A stretch of 64,000 bases of DNA from Bacillus sp. SG-1 (GCF_000181495.1 NZ_ABCF01000005.1:38720-102719), one strand, 5' to 3'. Numbered from the stretch's first letter, positions 1-9,229 are shown. Translations and numbers: made by a program. Notes: generated from the letters alone by a model not told the origin.

Positions 1-308
1 ATATGGCGCCAATCGTCCATTTCATCGCCGTGATCGTATTCCAGATTGTCTTTTCGATCCTCGGAAGCTTAGTTGTCTTCGCCTATTCCCGTCACAGAGA
101 ATACCATGCTGACAGGGGCGGGGCAGACCTTGCCGGGAAGGATAAAATGGTGCATGCCCTGCGTATGCTGAAAGCTTACTCCAACCGTGTTGTTGAGGAA
201 AGGGATACAGCCGTCGCAACATTAAAAATCAGCGGAAGAAGAAAATCCCCTATTTTCTCTACACATCCTGATTTGGATGACCGCATCAGCAGACTGGAAG
301 GCAGATAA
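1..308 (+). CDS. htpX: HtpX membrane zinc metalloprotease, C-terminal part (gene runs in from the left edge)
   Basis: This is the last ~101 residues of an M48-family integral membrane protease of the HtpX type, which degrades misfolded membrane proteins. A hydrophobic membrane segment (about residues 5-27) is followed by SRHREYHAD, the conserved region that holds the third zinc ligand (Glu) downstream of the HExxH motif, and by [11 protein letters not shown] and a C-terminal [14 protein letters not shown], all family hallmarks. The HExxH motif and the first membrane segments must lie to the left of the window. The frame is open at base 1, so the ATG at base 3 is internal. A strong terminator follows at 403-441. 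Confidence 0.9.
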   Translation, partial: MAPIVHFIAVIVFQIVFSILGSLVVFAYSRHREYHADRGGADLAGKDKMVHALRMLKAYSNRVVEERDTAVATLKISGRRKSPIFSTHPDLDDRISRLEGR

Positions 309-402
309 TAATCTGTGCAAATGTTTTAAAAAAGAAGGACACCCCTGGTAAAATGTAAGTAGTTCACTTTAGAGGTACAGACCATAAAAATTTATAGTCT
401 TT

Positions 403-441
403 AGCATACGAATCTGCACCATTATTCGTATGCTTTTTTTA
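403..441 (+). terminator. Intrinsic terminator after htpX
   Basis: Perfect 11-bp stem AGCATACGAAT (403-413) pairing with ATTCGTATGCT (424-434), followed by a T run. Confidence 0.85.
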
Positions 442-689
442 TGGATTTTTACAGCATCTCTTGTTTCTATAATCGCAGCACTGAATTACAGTACTTTGAT
501 TTACGTGGGGAATTCACATGGGAATGGTATAAATAAATCTTAACGAATTATATCCATTATGGTTAACTGGTTCTTAGCATTTCACACTGATTGAAAAATG
601 ATAAAACAAGCCCTTCATTAGTTGGATAAATCTTATACCTGGCACCCTCCACAATAAATCAAGGACCATAAAAGTTTTCTTACCATGAG
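442..689. other. Intergenic stretch without recognised feature
   Basis: AT-rich DNA between the htpX terminator and the repeat array at 690. No convincing ORF with a ribosome binding site and no recognised RNA motif. Confidence 0.5.
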
Positions 690-890
690 CTTATATAATA
701 AGGGAAGAAATGTCCCTTATTAAAGAAAAGTCGAGAAAAATAGGTCAAATAGGGTAAGAGTTTTCCGCTATTAACTTAAAAAACATGAAAATGGGGTTAC
801 TGAGCATGTTTAACGGAAGATTCTTCCCTTATTTACCTCTTCCCAGCTAAATTCTGCAGTTTAACGGAAAAAATTCCCCTTATTTTAAGC
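690..890. repeat. Four-unit ~51-nt array of hairpin repeats, two units in each orientation
   Basis: Two units in plus orientation (AATAAGGGAAGAAATGTCC at about 697 and AATAGGGTAAGAGTTTTCC at about 748) are followed by two units in the opposite orientation (TTTAACGGAAGATTCTTCC at 809 and TTTAACGGAAAAAATTCC at 860). Spacing is ~51 nt within each pair. Each core can fold on itself (for example AAGGGA with TCCCTT). It lies between htpX and the kinase gene. Confidence 0.65.
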
Positions 891-1017
891 ACCTTTCCTC
901 TTCCCTTGGTGACTTTCTCAATTAATGGATTTATTATGTTTTTTTATTACAACATCATTGTAAAAAGGAGTGTCCTTCTTTTTTTAGGAAGGGAGAAAAT
1001 AGTGAATATTTAAGCGT

Positions 1018-1046
1018 TTGACTAAAGGTTGGATTTGTAAGATAGT
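1018..1046 (+). promoter_or_regulatory. Candidate SigA promoter of the sensor kinase operon
   Basis: TTGACT (1018-1023), 17-nt spacer, GATAGT (1041-1046), about 34 nt upstream of the likely start codon. The -10 box is imperfect. Confidence 0.4.
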
Positions 1047-1079
1047 TACATATATCACGGTATTTAGGCGGTGAGACGA

Positions 1080-2300
1080 TTGAAGGAATTTTATACTCAT
1101 TTCAATAAAAAGTTATACTATGGCGTTTCCTTAATGATTATTATCCTAATGGCCTCCGGGTTATTGGTCGCGAATCCAAGGAAGGAAAATTTTGATACAG
1201 GCTATATGCTGCATGCAGCCCTTGTTGTCCTTCTGGCCCTATGTTTGCTTCTGTATCCAAAATTTGAGGGCCGGATTTTAAGAATCTTACTGATATTAGT
1301 GACGACTGCCTATTTTTATCTTCTGTTTTTCATTTATCCTGAAACATGGTCGACGTTTATTTTCCTCTGCTTTATACCAGCTATATCCATCCTGTTTTTT
1401 GATAAAAAGCTATTTTATTTTTCTATAATTATGAATGGGATTCTTATCAGCTTGACCTTTAGTTATATTTATCTCGTTGACCAGGGGAAGAACTACGCTC
1501 ATATCGAAATGGATATGATAGGCAATATTATCAATTTTATCGGCAGCCAAATGATCATCTCTTTCATTTTCTATTTAACCAATGTGCGGATTCAAAAACA
1601 GCGCGTGTATTATGAACAGGTTCAGAATGCAGAGAGGCTGAAAACAACAGGACAACTGGCTGCTGCTGTTGCCCATGAAATCAGGAATCCCCTTACGGTC
1701 GTAAAAGGTTTTTTACAATATTATGTAGAAGATAATGAATTGAATAAACAATATAAGAGGAACTTTTCTCTTATGATAGACGAATTGGATACCGCTGAAC
1801 ATGTGATTTCTCAGTTTCTCTCAATTGCTAAACCTGAGAAGGAAAGTAATTTGAGCAGAGTGGAAGTGCAGGTGGTATTGGATGATGTGACAGAGTTATT
1901 GAAATCATACGGACTGCTCCATGATAATCATATCGACTTGCAAGTTCAGGAAGAGTGTTATGTATTTGCGAATTCAATTGAATTCAAGCAGCTGCTCATC
2001 AACCTGATTAAGAATGCGATTGAAGCATCTCCACATGGGTCCACGGTTCTGGTAAAAGCAGAAAAGAAAAAGGACAGGGTGGAAATCATAGTGGAAGATA
2101 AAGGCCAAGGGATGTCGAAGGAAGAAATCAGCCTTCTGGGTACCCCCTTCTACTCTTTGAAAAGCAGAGGGACCGGCCTTGGATTAATGATTTGCTATAA
2201 CATTGTTGAAAAATATAATGGTACCATTCAATTTACCAGTCAATTGGGAGTCGGAACCACTGTCACCCTTCGCTTCCCTCGAGTAAAAGAAAAGGAGTAA
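1080..2300 (+). CDS. Membrane sensor histidine kinase, KinB/sporulation-kinase-like
   Basis: Around 170 N-terminal residues form about six membrane helices with no large extracytoplasmic domain. A HisKA dimerisation domain follows with the phospho-acceptor His in VAHEIRNPLTVVKGF (about residue 199). The HATPase_c domain carries the N box LINLIKNAIEAS, the G1 box DKGQGM and the G2 region RGTGLGL. Architecture and the H-box sequence match Bacillus sporulation kinases of the KinB type, which feed phosphate to Spo0F. A TTG at 1080, five bases after GGCGGTGA, is a better start than the GTG at 1071, which lies inside that ribosome binding site. No response regulator is adjacent, as expected for an orphan phosphorelay kinase. 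It is probably cotranscribed with the next gene, 4 nt away. Sda at 54287 would be a plausible inhibitor of this kinase class; that link is inference. Confidence 0.85.
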   Translation: MKEFYTHFNKKLYYGVSLMIIILMASGLLVANPRKENFDTGYMLHAALVVLLALCLLLYPKFEGRILRILLILVTTAYFYLLFFIYPETWSTFIFLCFIPAISILFFDKKLFYFSIIMNGILISLTFSYIYLVDQGKNYAHIEMDMIGNIINFIGSQMIISFIFYLTNVRIQKQRVYYEQVQNAERLKTTGQLAAAVAHEIRNPLTVVKGFLQYYVEDNELNKQYKRNFSLMIDELDTAEHVISQFLSIAKPEKESNLSRVEVQVVLDDVTELLKSYGLLHDNHIDLQVQEECYVFANSIEFKQLLINLIKNAIEASPHGSTVLVKAEKKKDRVEIIVEDKGQGMSKEEISLLGTPFYSLKSRGTGLGLMICYNIVEKYNGTIQFTSQLGVGTTVTLRFPRVKEKE

Positions 2301-2304
2301 TTCA

Positions 2305-2982
2305 ATGAACGCGAATTCGCAGAAAAGTATCATTGAGAAGTTAAATTTAAACAAATTCTCATCTAAAGCCATTCTTAATATCCCGCAAGACGTTAACGAC
2401 TTTGAAGAGCTGGTTTATGACTCGGCTGTCAAGGAAGAACAGTACGACCTGGTGTTTACGTTTGTTTTCAGCCTGGAGGAGTTCAATGAGGTTTTGAAGG
2501 AAGCTGTGAATAAACAGCTGATCAAGGATAAAGGTTATTTATATTTTGCCTATCCCAAGAAAAACAACCCCGTTTATGATCAGTATATAGAGCGTGACAG
2601 TCTCTATAATCAAGACCACTTTAATGAAGAAGGCTTCGCTCATGGAAGCAACTTGAAGTTTTCAAGGATGGTCAGCTTGAATGAGGTTTTTACCGTGATC
2701 GGAATGAAAGCACAGCCTCCAAAGAAAAAAGCTGCCATCAAAAAGAGCCAGTGTGTGGATGACTACATTGAGAACATAGGGGATCTGAAGCAGTATTTGA
2801 GAAACAACGTGGAAATATTGCAGGCCTACAATGACTTGACTTACGGCTACCAAAAGGATTGGGCCCGTTATGTCTACAGTGCTAAGAGAAAAGAGACTCA
2901 GGAAAAACGACTGCAGCAGATGGAAGCGGTCTTAGCGGAAGGATATAAGTCGATGGATTTGTACAGACAGCAGAAAAGATAA
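2305..2982 (+). CDS. YdeI/OmpD-associated family protein
   Basis: 225 residues. The N-terminal part resembles the small fold seen in DUF3052/YdeI-related proteins (motifs YDLVFTFVFSLEEFNE and YLYFAYPKKNN). The C-terminal part has the YdeI signature of a helical segment with W, AKRKETQEKR and a trailing Y-x-S-x-D. The biochemical role of this family is not established; some members are annotated as bacteriocin-protection proteins. The start ATG lies 4 nt after the kinase stop, with AAAAGGAG inside the end of the kinase gene, so the two form an operon ending at the terminator at 2988. Family assignment is by motif recall, not a search. Confidence 0.65.
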   Translation: MNANSQKSIIEKLNLNKFSSKAILNIPQDVNDFEELVYDSAVKEEQYDLVFTFVFSLEEFNEVLKEAVNKQLIKDKGYLYFAYPKKNNPVYDQYIERDSLYNQDHFNEEGFAHGSNLKFSRMVSLNEVFTVIGMKAQPPKKKAAIKKSQCVDDYIENIGDLKQYLRNNVEILQAYNDLTYGYQKDWARYVYSAKRKETQEKRLQQMEAVLAEGYKSMDLYRQQKR

Positions 2983-2987
2983 GTAAT

Positions 2988-3025
2988 AGAGAGGCAGGTC
3001 CTTTAAGGCCTGCCTCTCTATTTTT
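2988..3025 (+). terminator. Intrinsic terminator of the kinase-YdeI operon
   Basis: Perfect 11-bp stem AGAGAGGCAGG (2988-2998) with CCTGCCTCTCT (3009-3019), followed by ATTTTTG. Confidence 0.9.
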
Positions 3026-3108
3026 GTTATGCAAACACTTCGCTCCACAGAGATGCTTATTACCTTCTATTTCCATATAAAAGGTTATCCACGTTTCAGC
3101 TGTCCCCT

Positions 3109-3270
3109 TTAAGCGAGGACATGGGGCTCATCCATAAGTGTTGCGTCCTTTTCTGTTAGCGCTTCAAAAGCTAGCTTAATATCTTTCACCTCAAAATAGA
3201 GCTGGCTTGCGTGAACTTCTCCCCATTTACAGGCAGCGAAAGCATTAGGCGAAGTCCGTTACTCTCAGAA
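3109..3270 (-). pseudogene. Remnant of a VOC-family (glyoxalase/bleomycin-resistance fold) gene
   Basis: Minus-strand translation gives two adjacent fragments in different frames. The upstream one reads NGLRLMLSLPVNGEKFTQAS and the downstream one SQLYFEVKDIKLAFEALTE, ending in MDEPHVLA and a TAA. Joined by a frameshift near 3205 they make a continuous VOC half-domain of the kind Bacillus proteins have. Further upstream the frame is destroyed. No start or ribosome binding site is left. I read this as a decayed paralogue; intact VOC genes sit at 20668 and 41473. Confidence 0.6.
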
Positions 3271-3644
3271 TATGAAGAACTCTAACCTCCAATCGGTCAG
3301 TTACATACGCAGATAACCGATACAGTATGAAAATGAGGAAATGAGAAATAACAGGTTGGAACATATCGAAAAGAACAAAAAAAGAATAATTGGAAACCTT
3401 GGCGTTAGAAGGATACTGGATTGTGCTAGTTAATGAGCTGTGAAGGGGAATGAAGGCGCATTCATAACCATCTCTTAGGATTTGTATATCTAACATGGGT
3501 AAACTGATCTCTATGTTGAAAATTGCGAAATTTGACGAAATATGAAAGCTACAGGTGTTTTTCTATTTGTTCAGATTATGATTTAATAGATATTTGTACT
3601 AGGTACATAGGATTATTTATTAAAGTAGTAAAGGATTGATGCAA
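3271..3644. other. Intergenic region before the BCCT gene
   Basis: AT-rich. Further decayed VOC sequence may extend a little into it on the minus strand. No riboswitch or clear promoter is recognised beyond an AAAGGA ribosome binding site at 3630. Confidence 0.4.
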
Positions 3645-5192
3645 ATGGACAGGTCCGTTTTTAGGATCTCGGTAGGAATTTCCGTTGTTTTTGTCCTAAT
3701 TGGGGTGTTGTTACCTGAACAATTGGGATCGGCAATGGACGTAGCAAAAGGATTTGTACTAGAGAATTTCGGCTGGTTTTATCAGCTGGTCGCCACCTTT
3801 TTCCTCATATTTGCCGTGTTTATGATTTTCAGTAAATATGGAAAAATCAAATTAGGAAAACAAGATTCACAACCCGAATTCAGCAGACCGACCTGGTTTG
3901 CTATGCTATTTTCGGCCGGAATGGGAATCGGTTTATTGTTTTACGGCGTTTCTGAGCCAATTTCCCACTTTTCTTCACCACCTTTAGGAGATGGCGGGAC
4001 GGCACAAGCGGGAATTACGGGAATGCGATATACCTGGCTTCATTGGGGATTGCATGCCTGGGCGATTTATGCAATCGTTGCTTTGGCACTTGCGTATCAG
4101 AAGTTTAACAGGGGTGCGCCTGGATTAATGAGCGCCACTCTTCATCCTGTAATTGGTGAAAAGGTGAAAGGCCCAATCGGTAAGACAATTGATGTTGTCG
4201 CCGTGTTTGCAACATTATTTGGCGTTGCTGCATCATTAGGATTGGGATCTCAACAGATTAACGCTGGACTGGAGTATCTGATTGGAATTCCGAACAACTT
4301 CTTTGTCCAGTTCATCATTATGATGATCATTACTGTACTTTTCATTGTTTCAGCGACTACAGGCATTTCAAAAGGAATCAAGTTATTAAGTAATATCAAT
4401 ATGTCGTTAGCTGTCATATTATTTATTGCCATGCTTATACTTGGTCCTACGTTATTCTTGATGAACATGTTTACCACCACCATGGGCAGCTATTTGCAAA
4501 ATGTCGTTCAAATGGGCTTGCGTTTATCTCCCTTCAATGCGGATGAAGCTGCATGGACCCAAGGCTGGACTGTGTTCTATTGGGCTTGGTGGATTTCGTG
4601 GACTCCATTTGTGGGAATGTTCATTGCGCGTGTATCAAAAGGACGTACCATCCGTGAGTTCACGATTGCGGTCCTATTAGTTCCAACCCTTGTCTGTACC
4701 TTGTGGTTTACTGTGTTCGGCGGAACGGGAATAAACCTTCAGATCGCCGAGGGCTTGGATGTTTCAGGCCAAAGCTTAGAAACGGCTCTATTCTTTACCT
4801 ATCAACAACTACCGTTCGGAGCGCTTCTATCGGTGTTGACTGTGGCACTGATTACGACTTTCTTCGTCACATCAGCCGACTCAGCGACTTTTGTTCTTGG
4901 AATGCTCACAACAGGCGGGAAATTAAACCCTGCTAACAGTGTTAAAGTGGTATGGGGTATTATCCTGGTCGCATCCACACTTGTGCTGATGGCGTCCGGT
5001 GGTCTGACAGGACTGCAGACAGCAATCATCGTAAGTGCACTTCCGCTTACATTTGTCGTGCTTGTCATGTGCTATGGATTGGTCAAGGAGCTTGGAAAAG
5101 AATATGACATGCAAATGAATCATTTTAAAACGAAGGAAAAGAAAGCTGAGGAAATTTCTCATTTGGAGAGAAAACCAAAAATTACACCTTAG
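3645..5192 (+). CDS. BCCT-family compatible-solute transporter (glycine betaine/choline/carnitine type)
   Basis: About 515 residues and 12 membrane helices, a secondary transporter that imports trimethylammonium osmolytes with Na+ or H+. Diagnostic BCCT sequences are WFAMLFSAGMGIGLLFYGVSEP near residue 85 and FYWAWWISWTPFVGMFIARVSKGRT near residue 310; the latter holds the aromatic substrate-box tryptophans. The charged C-terminal tail (KTKEKKAEE) resembles the osmosensing tails of family members. The ATG at 3645 follows AAAGGA by 9 nt and is preferred over TTG 3636 and ATG 3639. It is convergent with a second BCCT gene. Substrate (OpuD-like betaine versus choline) cannot be decided from the sequence. 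Confidence 0.92.
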   Translation: MDRSVFRISVGISVVFVLIGVLLPEQLGSAMDVAKGFVLENFGWFYQLVATFFLIFAVFMIFSKYGKIKLGKQDSQPEFSRPTWFAMLFSAGMGIGLLFYGVSEPISHFSSPPLGDGGTAQAGITGMRYTWLHWGLHAWAIYAIVALALAYQKFNRGAPGLMSATLHPVIGEKVKGPIGKTIDVVAVFATLFGVAASLGLGSQQINAGLEYLIGIPNNFFVQFIIMMIITVLFIVSATTGISKGIKLLSNINMSLAVILFIAMLILGPTLFLMNMFTTTMGSYLQNVVQMGLRLSPFNADEAAWTQGWTVFYWAWWISWTPFVGMFIARVSKGRTIREFTIAVLLVPTLVCTLWFTVFGGTGINLQIAEGLDVSGQSLETALFFTYQQLPFGALLSVLTVALITTFFVTSADSATFVLGMLTTGGKLNPANSVKVVWGIILVASTLVLMASGGLTGLQTAIIVSALPLTFVVLVMCYGLVKELGKEYDMQMNHFKTKEKKAEEISHLERKPKITP

Positions 5193-5226
5193 CTAACCCA
5201 GTTTTTAGGATTGTATTTAACTAGTC

Positions 5227-5258
5227 AGAATACGAGAACCAACTGGTTCTGCATTCTG
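5227..5258. repeat. Inverted repeat downstream of the BCCT gene
   Basis: AGAACCA (5235-5241) with TGGTTCT (5244-5250), flanked by AGAAT and ATTCT arms. It precedes the stronger terminator at 5266 and may stabilise the transcript end. Confidence 0.5.
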
Positions 5259-5265
5259 ACAATAG

Positions 5266-5307
5266 ACACCCCCACCCCGACCTTATGAGCGGAGTGGGGG
5301 TTTGTTT
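5266..5307 (+). terminator. Intrinsic terminator after the first BCCT gene
   Basis: ACCCCCAC (from 5268) pairs with GTGGGGGT (from 5294), followed by TTGTTTAAA. The rest of 5308-5508 has no gene; a stretch around 5335-5425 looks like worn intergenic repeat. Confidence 0.75.
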
Positions 5308-5508
5308 AAATCAGTGTTTACGTATCAAAATCAGCTAATGGAGAAGGAGTACTGCAACGGGGACGCACCGCCTGCCACGTGAAGTTGTGCGCATGCAGCG
5401 AAATCAATTATTTCTAATAACCACTCCAATTTTTGACTAGGCAGTACCCAATTTAAATATACAAAAGCTTATAGGCATGGTCTATATCTTAAACTTCGTC
5501 TACAAGAC

Positions 5509-5542
5509 AAAGCACTGTTCCTAATAGTAGAAACAGTGCTTT
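5509..5542 (-). terminator. Hairpin terminator after the second BCCT gene
   Basis: AAAGCACTGTT (5509-5519) pairs perfectly with AACAGTGCTTT (5532-5542). Read on the minus strand the stem is followed by a short T-rich stretch (TTTGTCTTG). Confidence 0.7.
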
Positions 5543-5565
5543 GATTGGATACTCTTCTGTTATTT

Positions 5566-7056
5566 TTATTTACGTTGTGAACGGACTTCTTTTTGAATGT
5601 CTTTGAAGAAAGACACGCACATTAAAATCATAACAACAGCAAATGGCAGGGCTGCGATGATCAGCATGTTCTGTAAACCTTGCGTTCCGCCAAAATAGAC
5701 CACGACTGCTGCGATGGTTGATTGAATCAATCCCCATCCAATTTTCACTGAGTTACCAGGATTCAACTGTCCGTTTGTGCTTAACATACCTAGCACGAAG
5801 GTAGCAGAATCTGCGGAAGTGATAAAGAAAATTGCTATGACAAGAATGGTGAGAACAGACATGAAGAATCCTAATGGATACTCTGCGAGTACACCGAATG
5901 TCGATGTTTCCAGGGTAAGTTCAGAGATCGCCGCAGTTCCAAGTTGTTCCAGCTCAAGAGCGGAGACACCGAAAACAGCGAAGAAAACAAAACATACGAC
6001 GGATGGAAGCAGTAAGACACCGAATAGGAATTCACGAACTGTACGTCCTTTAGAAATACGGGCGATAAAGATTCCCACGAATGGCGCCCAGGAGATCCAC
6101 CAAGCCCAATAGAAGATTGTCCAGCCGTTGATCCAGCTGCGATTATCCTCATTTAATGGAGCCAGTCTGAAGCTCATATCAAAGAAATCCGAGATGTATC
6201 TTCCCAGGGTATCGGTGAACATATTGAGGATATACATGCTTGGTCCGACAATGAATAGAAGAATCAGCAGAAATAGCGCTAATCCCATATTAATATTACT
6301 TAAGTATTTGATTCCTTTCCCGATTCCTGACCAGGCAGACCAGATGAACAACACGGTTGCGATGGCCAGTACAAGGATTTGAACAGTAAAGTTATTCGGA
6401 GTCCCAAATAAGTAGGAAAGTCCGCCTGTGATTTGGGCAGAACCGAACCCCAGGGTTGCAGCGACACCGATAACTGTTGCAAATACAGCAAGTACGTCAA
6501 TGATTTTCCCAAGTGCCCCTCTCATCATCTCTTCGCCGAATAAAGGAGTAAGAGTGGCACTGATCAAGCCGGGAGCCCCCTTATTAAACTTGAAATAAGC
6601 GAGAATCAGTCCGACAATTCCATAGACTGCCCAGGCATGGACGCCCCAGTGGAAAAAGGAATATTTTAACGCTTCTTTTATTGCTTCGTTTGATCCTTCG
6701 TCACTCATAGGACTGCTGATAAATGCGTGCGAAATAGGTTCTGCAGTTGTCCAGAAAACAAGACCAATCCCCATTCCGGCACTAAAGAGCATGGCAAACC
6801 AAGAAGTTTTGCTAAACTCGGGCTCGTCATCCTTCTTTCCCAGTTTTAACTTACCAAATTTAGAAAACATGAGGAAAACACAGAAAAGAAGAATGGCGAT
6901 AACAATCAGCAAGTAGAACCAGCCAAAATCACTTAAAATACGGCCAGTTAGATTAGAAGAAAAGTTATTCAAATTCTCAGGAGCAACAGCTCCCCAAATG
7001 ACGACTATCAAGGAGATAGCCAAAGCATACCAAAATACATGTGTCGCTTTACTCAT
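5566..7056 (-). CDS. BCCT-family compatible-solute transporter, second copy
   Basis: 496 residues with the same hallmarks as the first BCCT protein: WFAMLFSAGMGIGLVFW near residue 85, and FYWAWWISWAPFVGIFIARISKGRT. At the position of FYGVSEP in the first protein it has FWTTAEP, and its C-terminal tail is short. The two paralogues are clearly diverged, so they may differ in substrate or regulation. ATG at 7056 with AGAGGTGA upstream. The convergent pair suggests an organism that copes with salt stress. Confidence 0.92.
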   Translation of the reverse strand: MSKATHVFWYALAISLIVVIWGAVAPENLNNFSSNLTGRILSDFGWFYLLIVIAILLFCVFLMFSKFGKLKLGKKDDEPEFSKTSWFAMLFSAGMGIGLVFWTTAEPISHAFISSPMSDEGSNEAIKEALKYSFFHWGVHAWAVYGIVGLILAYFKFNKGAPGLISATLTPLFGEEMMRGALGKIIDVLAVFATVIGVAATLGFGSAQITGGLSYLFGTPNNFTVQILVLAIATVLFIWSAWSGIGKGIKYLSNINMGLALFLLILLFIVGPSMYILNMFTDTLGRYISDFFDMSFRLAPLNEDNRSWINGWTIFYWAWWISWAPFVGIFIARISKGRTVREFLFGVLLLPSVVCFVFFAVFGVSALELEQLGTAAISELTLETSTFGVLAEYPLGFFMSVLTILVIAIFFITSADSATFVLGMLSTNGQLNPGNSVKIGWGLIQSTIAAVVVYFGGTQGLQNMLIIAALPFAVVMILMCVSFFKDIQKEVRSQRK

Positions 7057-7189
7057 ACTTCACCTCTCAAAAAAATTTAGAGTTTGAGAGTATCCAACTC
7101 TATTATTATAACATAATATTCGGAATAGCGCTTCCAATCCCAGAGTATCGAAAGGCTATCGGACTGATGAAAGGCGATAACTATCCTTC

Positions 7190-7972
7190 TTATGATAGTT
7201 TTTTTAATATAATTTCTGTTCCTGCTGCAAAGTTCTCACTGGCGCTTTTAATGGTAATAGTATCATCCTTTTTTTCAGGGGAATCACCGTCTCCCACCCA
7301 GAAGAACGTTATATCTTTTGCACCGTATTGCCTGGCTGTTTCAGCCATGATGAAATCCCCCTGGCTGTCCCCAAACACATAAACCGTTTCTTCTGAAACA
7401 GAATGTTGCTCCAATATCCACTGTGCTCCGATCTTTTTGGAAAGGTCAGGCGGGACTACATCGACTCCATAAGTAGAGACAACGACCTTTTTGTTATGCA
7501 TTTCGGCGACTTTTTTAGCTTCTTCTGCGTACACCTTTAATGCTTGTCTTGTCTTTTTAAGGTGCTCTTCGTCTCCCGGCTCACCGTGAACCGCCTCAAC
7601 TGTGCCCATGGATTCCTTTGTTTCATCCCATTCAATAAGGCCTTTGTAGTCAGGTTTTTTGCTGATTCTTTGCAGTTTGTCTTTTATCTCATCTTGAATA
7701 ATAAAATCTTCATCAAGCTGCCAGTTGCTGATATCATGTCCTTTTCCTTTGATTGCACCATGCTCAGCAACACAGTACAGTCTTGACCAATCCTCCTCTT
7801 TATCGAGGGAGGAAAAAATGTTTTCTGCCAGCCACTTTCTTGACCGGCCTGTAATGAAGGCCAGCTGTTCGTTTTGCTGGTAAAGCTTTTCGATGATATG
7901 TAAAACTTTCTCGCTCGGTTGGGCATGCTCATCCGTCAGGACGCCGTCCACATCAAACATAAAGAATGCCAT
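7190..7972 (-). CDS. HAD-superfamily hydrolase (subfamily IIB-like phosphatase)
   Basis: 260 residues. HAD motif I is DVDGVLTD (residues 7-14) with both catalytic aspartates. Motif II is the Thr in AFITGRS. The motif IV region is VFGDSQGDFIMAE near residue 203. The mixed cap between motifs II and III and the overall length suit IIB phosphatases acting on sugar phosphates or phosphoglycerate derivatives; the substrate is unknown. The AGGAGG-like site in front of ATG 7972 is strong. It is monocistronic. The upstream gap (7973-8521) carries a degenerate repeat array. Confidence 0.8.
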   Translation of the reverse strand: MAFFMFDVDGVLTDEHAQPSEKVLHIIEKLYQQNEQLAFITGRSRKWLAENIFSSLDKEEDWSRLYCVAEHGAIKGKGHDISNWQLDEDFIIQDEIKDKLQRISKKPDYKGLIEWDETKESMGTVEAVHGEPGDEEHLKKTRQALKVYAEEAKKVAEMHNKKVVVSTYGVDVVPPDLSKKIGAQWILEQHSVSEETVYVFGDSQGDFIMAETARQYGAKDITFFWVGDGDSPEKKDDTITIKSASENFAAGTEIILKKLS

Positions 7973-8129
7973 AGTATCCTCCTTTCTTCCCTAAACCACT
8001 ATACCCGATTTTCCAAAAAAGTAGGCCTCTAGGAGAATAAAAAGTTTTGGAGCAAGGAAATTCGGAAAGTTTTTATTGTTTGGTAGTTTTGGCGCTGGCC
8101 GGTGGATAATAATTCATACTGTGGAGGGT

Positions 8130-8470
8130 CCTGATTTCTAGGACATCTTGGGAGAGTGTTCTAAGTTTTATAGGGTGTCCTGAGGCGGTGGTTTATTTCT
8201 CAGAGGAATAGCCCAAATTTTCGAGGGTGCTCCGAGGAATTGGTTATATCCACAGAAAAATGATCCGATTTTTACAGAATCCCGAAGAATGTGGTTCGTT
8301 TCGTTAAGAAATAGTCCTATTGTTAGAGGATGCCAGGAGAAGATGGTTCATTCTCCTTAAGAATGGTCCACACTTCAAACGGTCTTCGAAAAGATGGTCT
8401 ACTCCGCTAAAGAATAGACCATTTTTTTGATTGTCGGCCGGAGAGGTTGGTTCATTTTGTTGCGTACATC
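8130..8470. repeat. Degenerate tandem array, unit ~52 nt, about six to seven units
   Basis: The core TGGTTCATT (variants TGGTTTATT, TGGTTATAT, TGGTTCGTT, TGGTCTACT) recurs at 8189, 8241, 8292, 8344, 8395 and 8448, that is every 51-53 nt. Between cores run the relics TAAAGAATAGTCC, ATTTTTAGAGGGTG and CCGAGGAGA. One or two more worn units precede 8189. No ORF spans the array, and it fills most of the 550-nt gap between the HAD and rluF genes. Confidence 0.75.
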
Positions 8471-8521
8471 CCCAACAGAAATGAAACGCCCATGACCTTC
8501 ATAGTATTTATTTTTAAAGGC

Positions 8522-9229
8522 TCACCATTCTTTTGGCTCATAATCCAGTTCGCGGAATAATTGCTGCTTTTCTTTCTTTGTCAGGTCCCGCCATTGGCCG
8601 ACAGGTAGATTCCCTAAATGGATATTCATGATGCGGACACGCTGAAGTCTGAACACTTCGTAGCCCAGCGCCTCACACATGCGGCGGATCTGGCGATTCA
8701 GGCCTTGTGTCAGGATGATCTTGAAATCAAATTTGGAAAGCTGCTCTACCTTACATGGCAGGGTTTTGGTCCCAAGGATTTTGACCCCTTCGGACATTTG
8801 AGTCAAGAATTCAGGCGTGATCGGCTTGTCGACGGAAACGATATATTCTTTCTCATGCTGGTTTTCCGCCCTCAGGATTTCATTGACAATATCACCATCG
8901 TTTGTCAGAAGGATCAACCCGTCTGAGTCTTTATCGAGACGGCCAATATTGAATACTCTTAATGGGTGGTTCACGAGGTCCACAATATTGCCCTTTACAT
9001 TCTTTTCCGTAGTACTGGTGATGCCCACCGGTTTATTCAAGGCGAGGTAAACGTTATTCCGCGCTACCCGGATTTGCTGCCCGCTTACCCTGATATCGTC
9101 ACCTGGCTCAACCTGGTCGCCGATTTTAGCTTTTTTGCCATTGATGGTAACTCGGCCTTCTTCAATCAGCCTGTCTGCCCCTCGTCTTGAAGCTTTCCCG
9201 GCTTCACTGATAAATTTATTTATACGCAA
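8522..9229 (-). CDS. rluF: 23S rRNA pseudouridine synthase RluF (RsuA/RluB/RluE/RluF family)
   Basis: About 235 residues. An N-terminal S4 RNA-binding domain ([20 protein letters not shown]) is followed by the catalytic domain with [18 protein letters not shown], whose Asp is the nucleophile, and the C-terminal [14 protein letters not shown] motif. [11 protein letters not shown] and GNIVDLVNH point to RluF, which modifies U2604 of 23S rRNA, rather than RsuA or RluB. The family usually begins at RINKF, so TTG at 9229 (10 nt after AAGGTG) is preferred to GTG 9238, which almost touches the ribosome binding site. Confidence 0.88.
   Translation of the reverse strand: MRINKFISEAGKASRRGADRLIEEGRVTINGKKAKIGDQVEPGDDIRVSGQQIRVARNNVYLALNKPVGITSTTEKNVKGNIVDLVNHPLRVFNIGRLDKDSDGLILLTNDGDIVNEILRAENQHEKEYIVSVDKPITPEFLTQMSEGVKILGTKTLPCKVEQLSKFDFKIILTQGLNRQIRRMCEALGYEVFRLQRVRIMNIHLGNLPVGQWRDLTKKEKQQLFRELDYEPKEW

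Noticed and set aside
7181..7207. AACTATC/GATAGTT hairpin with T7 as terminator of the HAD gene
   Set aside because: The T run is on the plus strand, while the HAD gene is on the minus strand; no plus-strand gene ends there.
8130..8470. CRISPR array
   Set aside because: The conserved part is short and drifting, there are no unique spacers between identical repeats, and no cas genes are present. The same applies to the other arrays.
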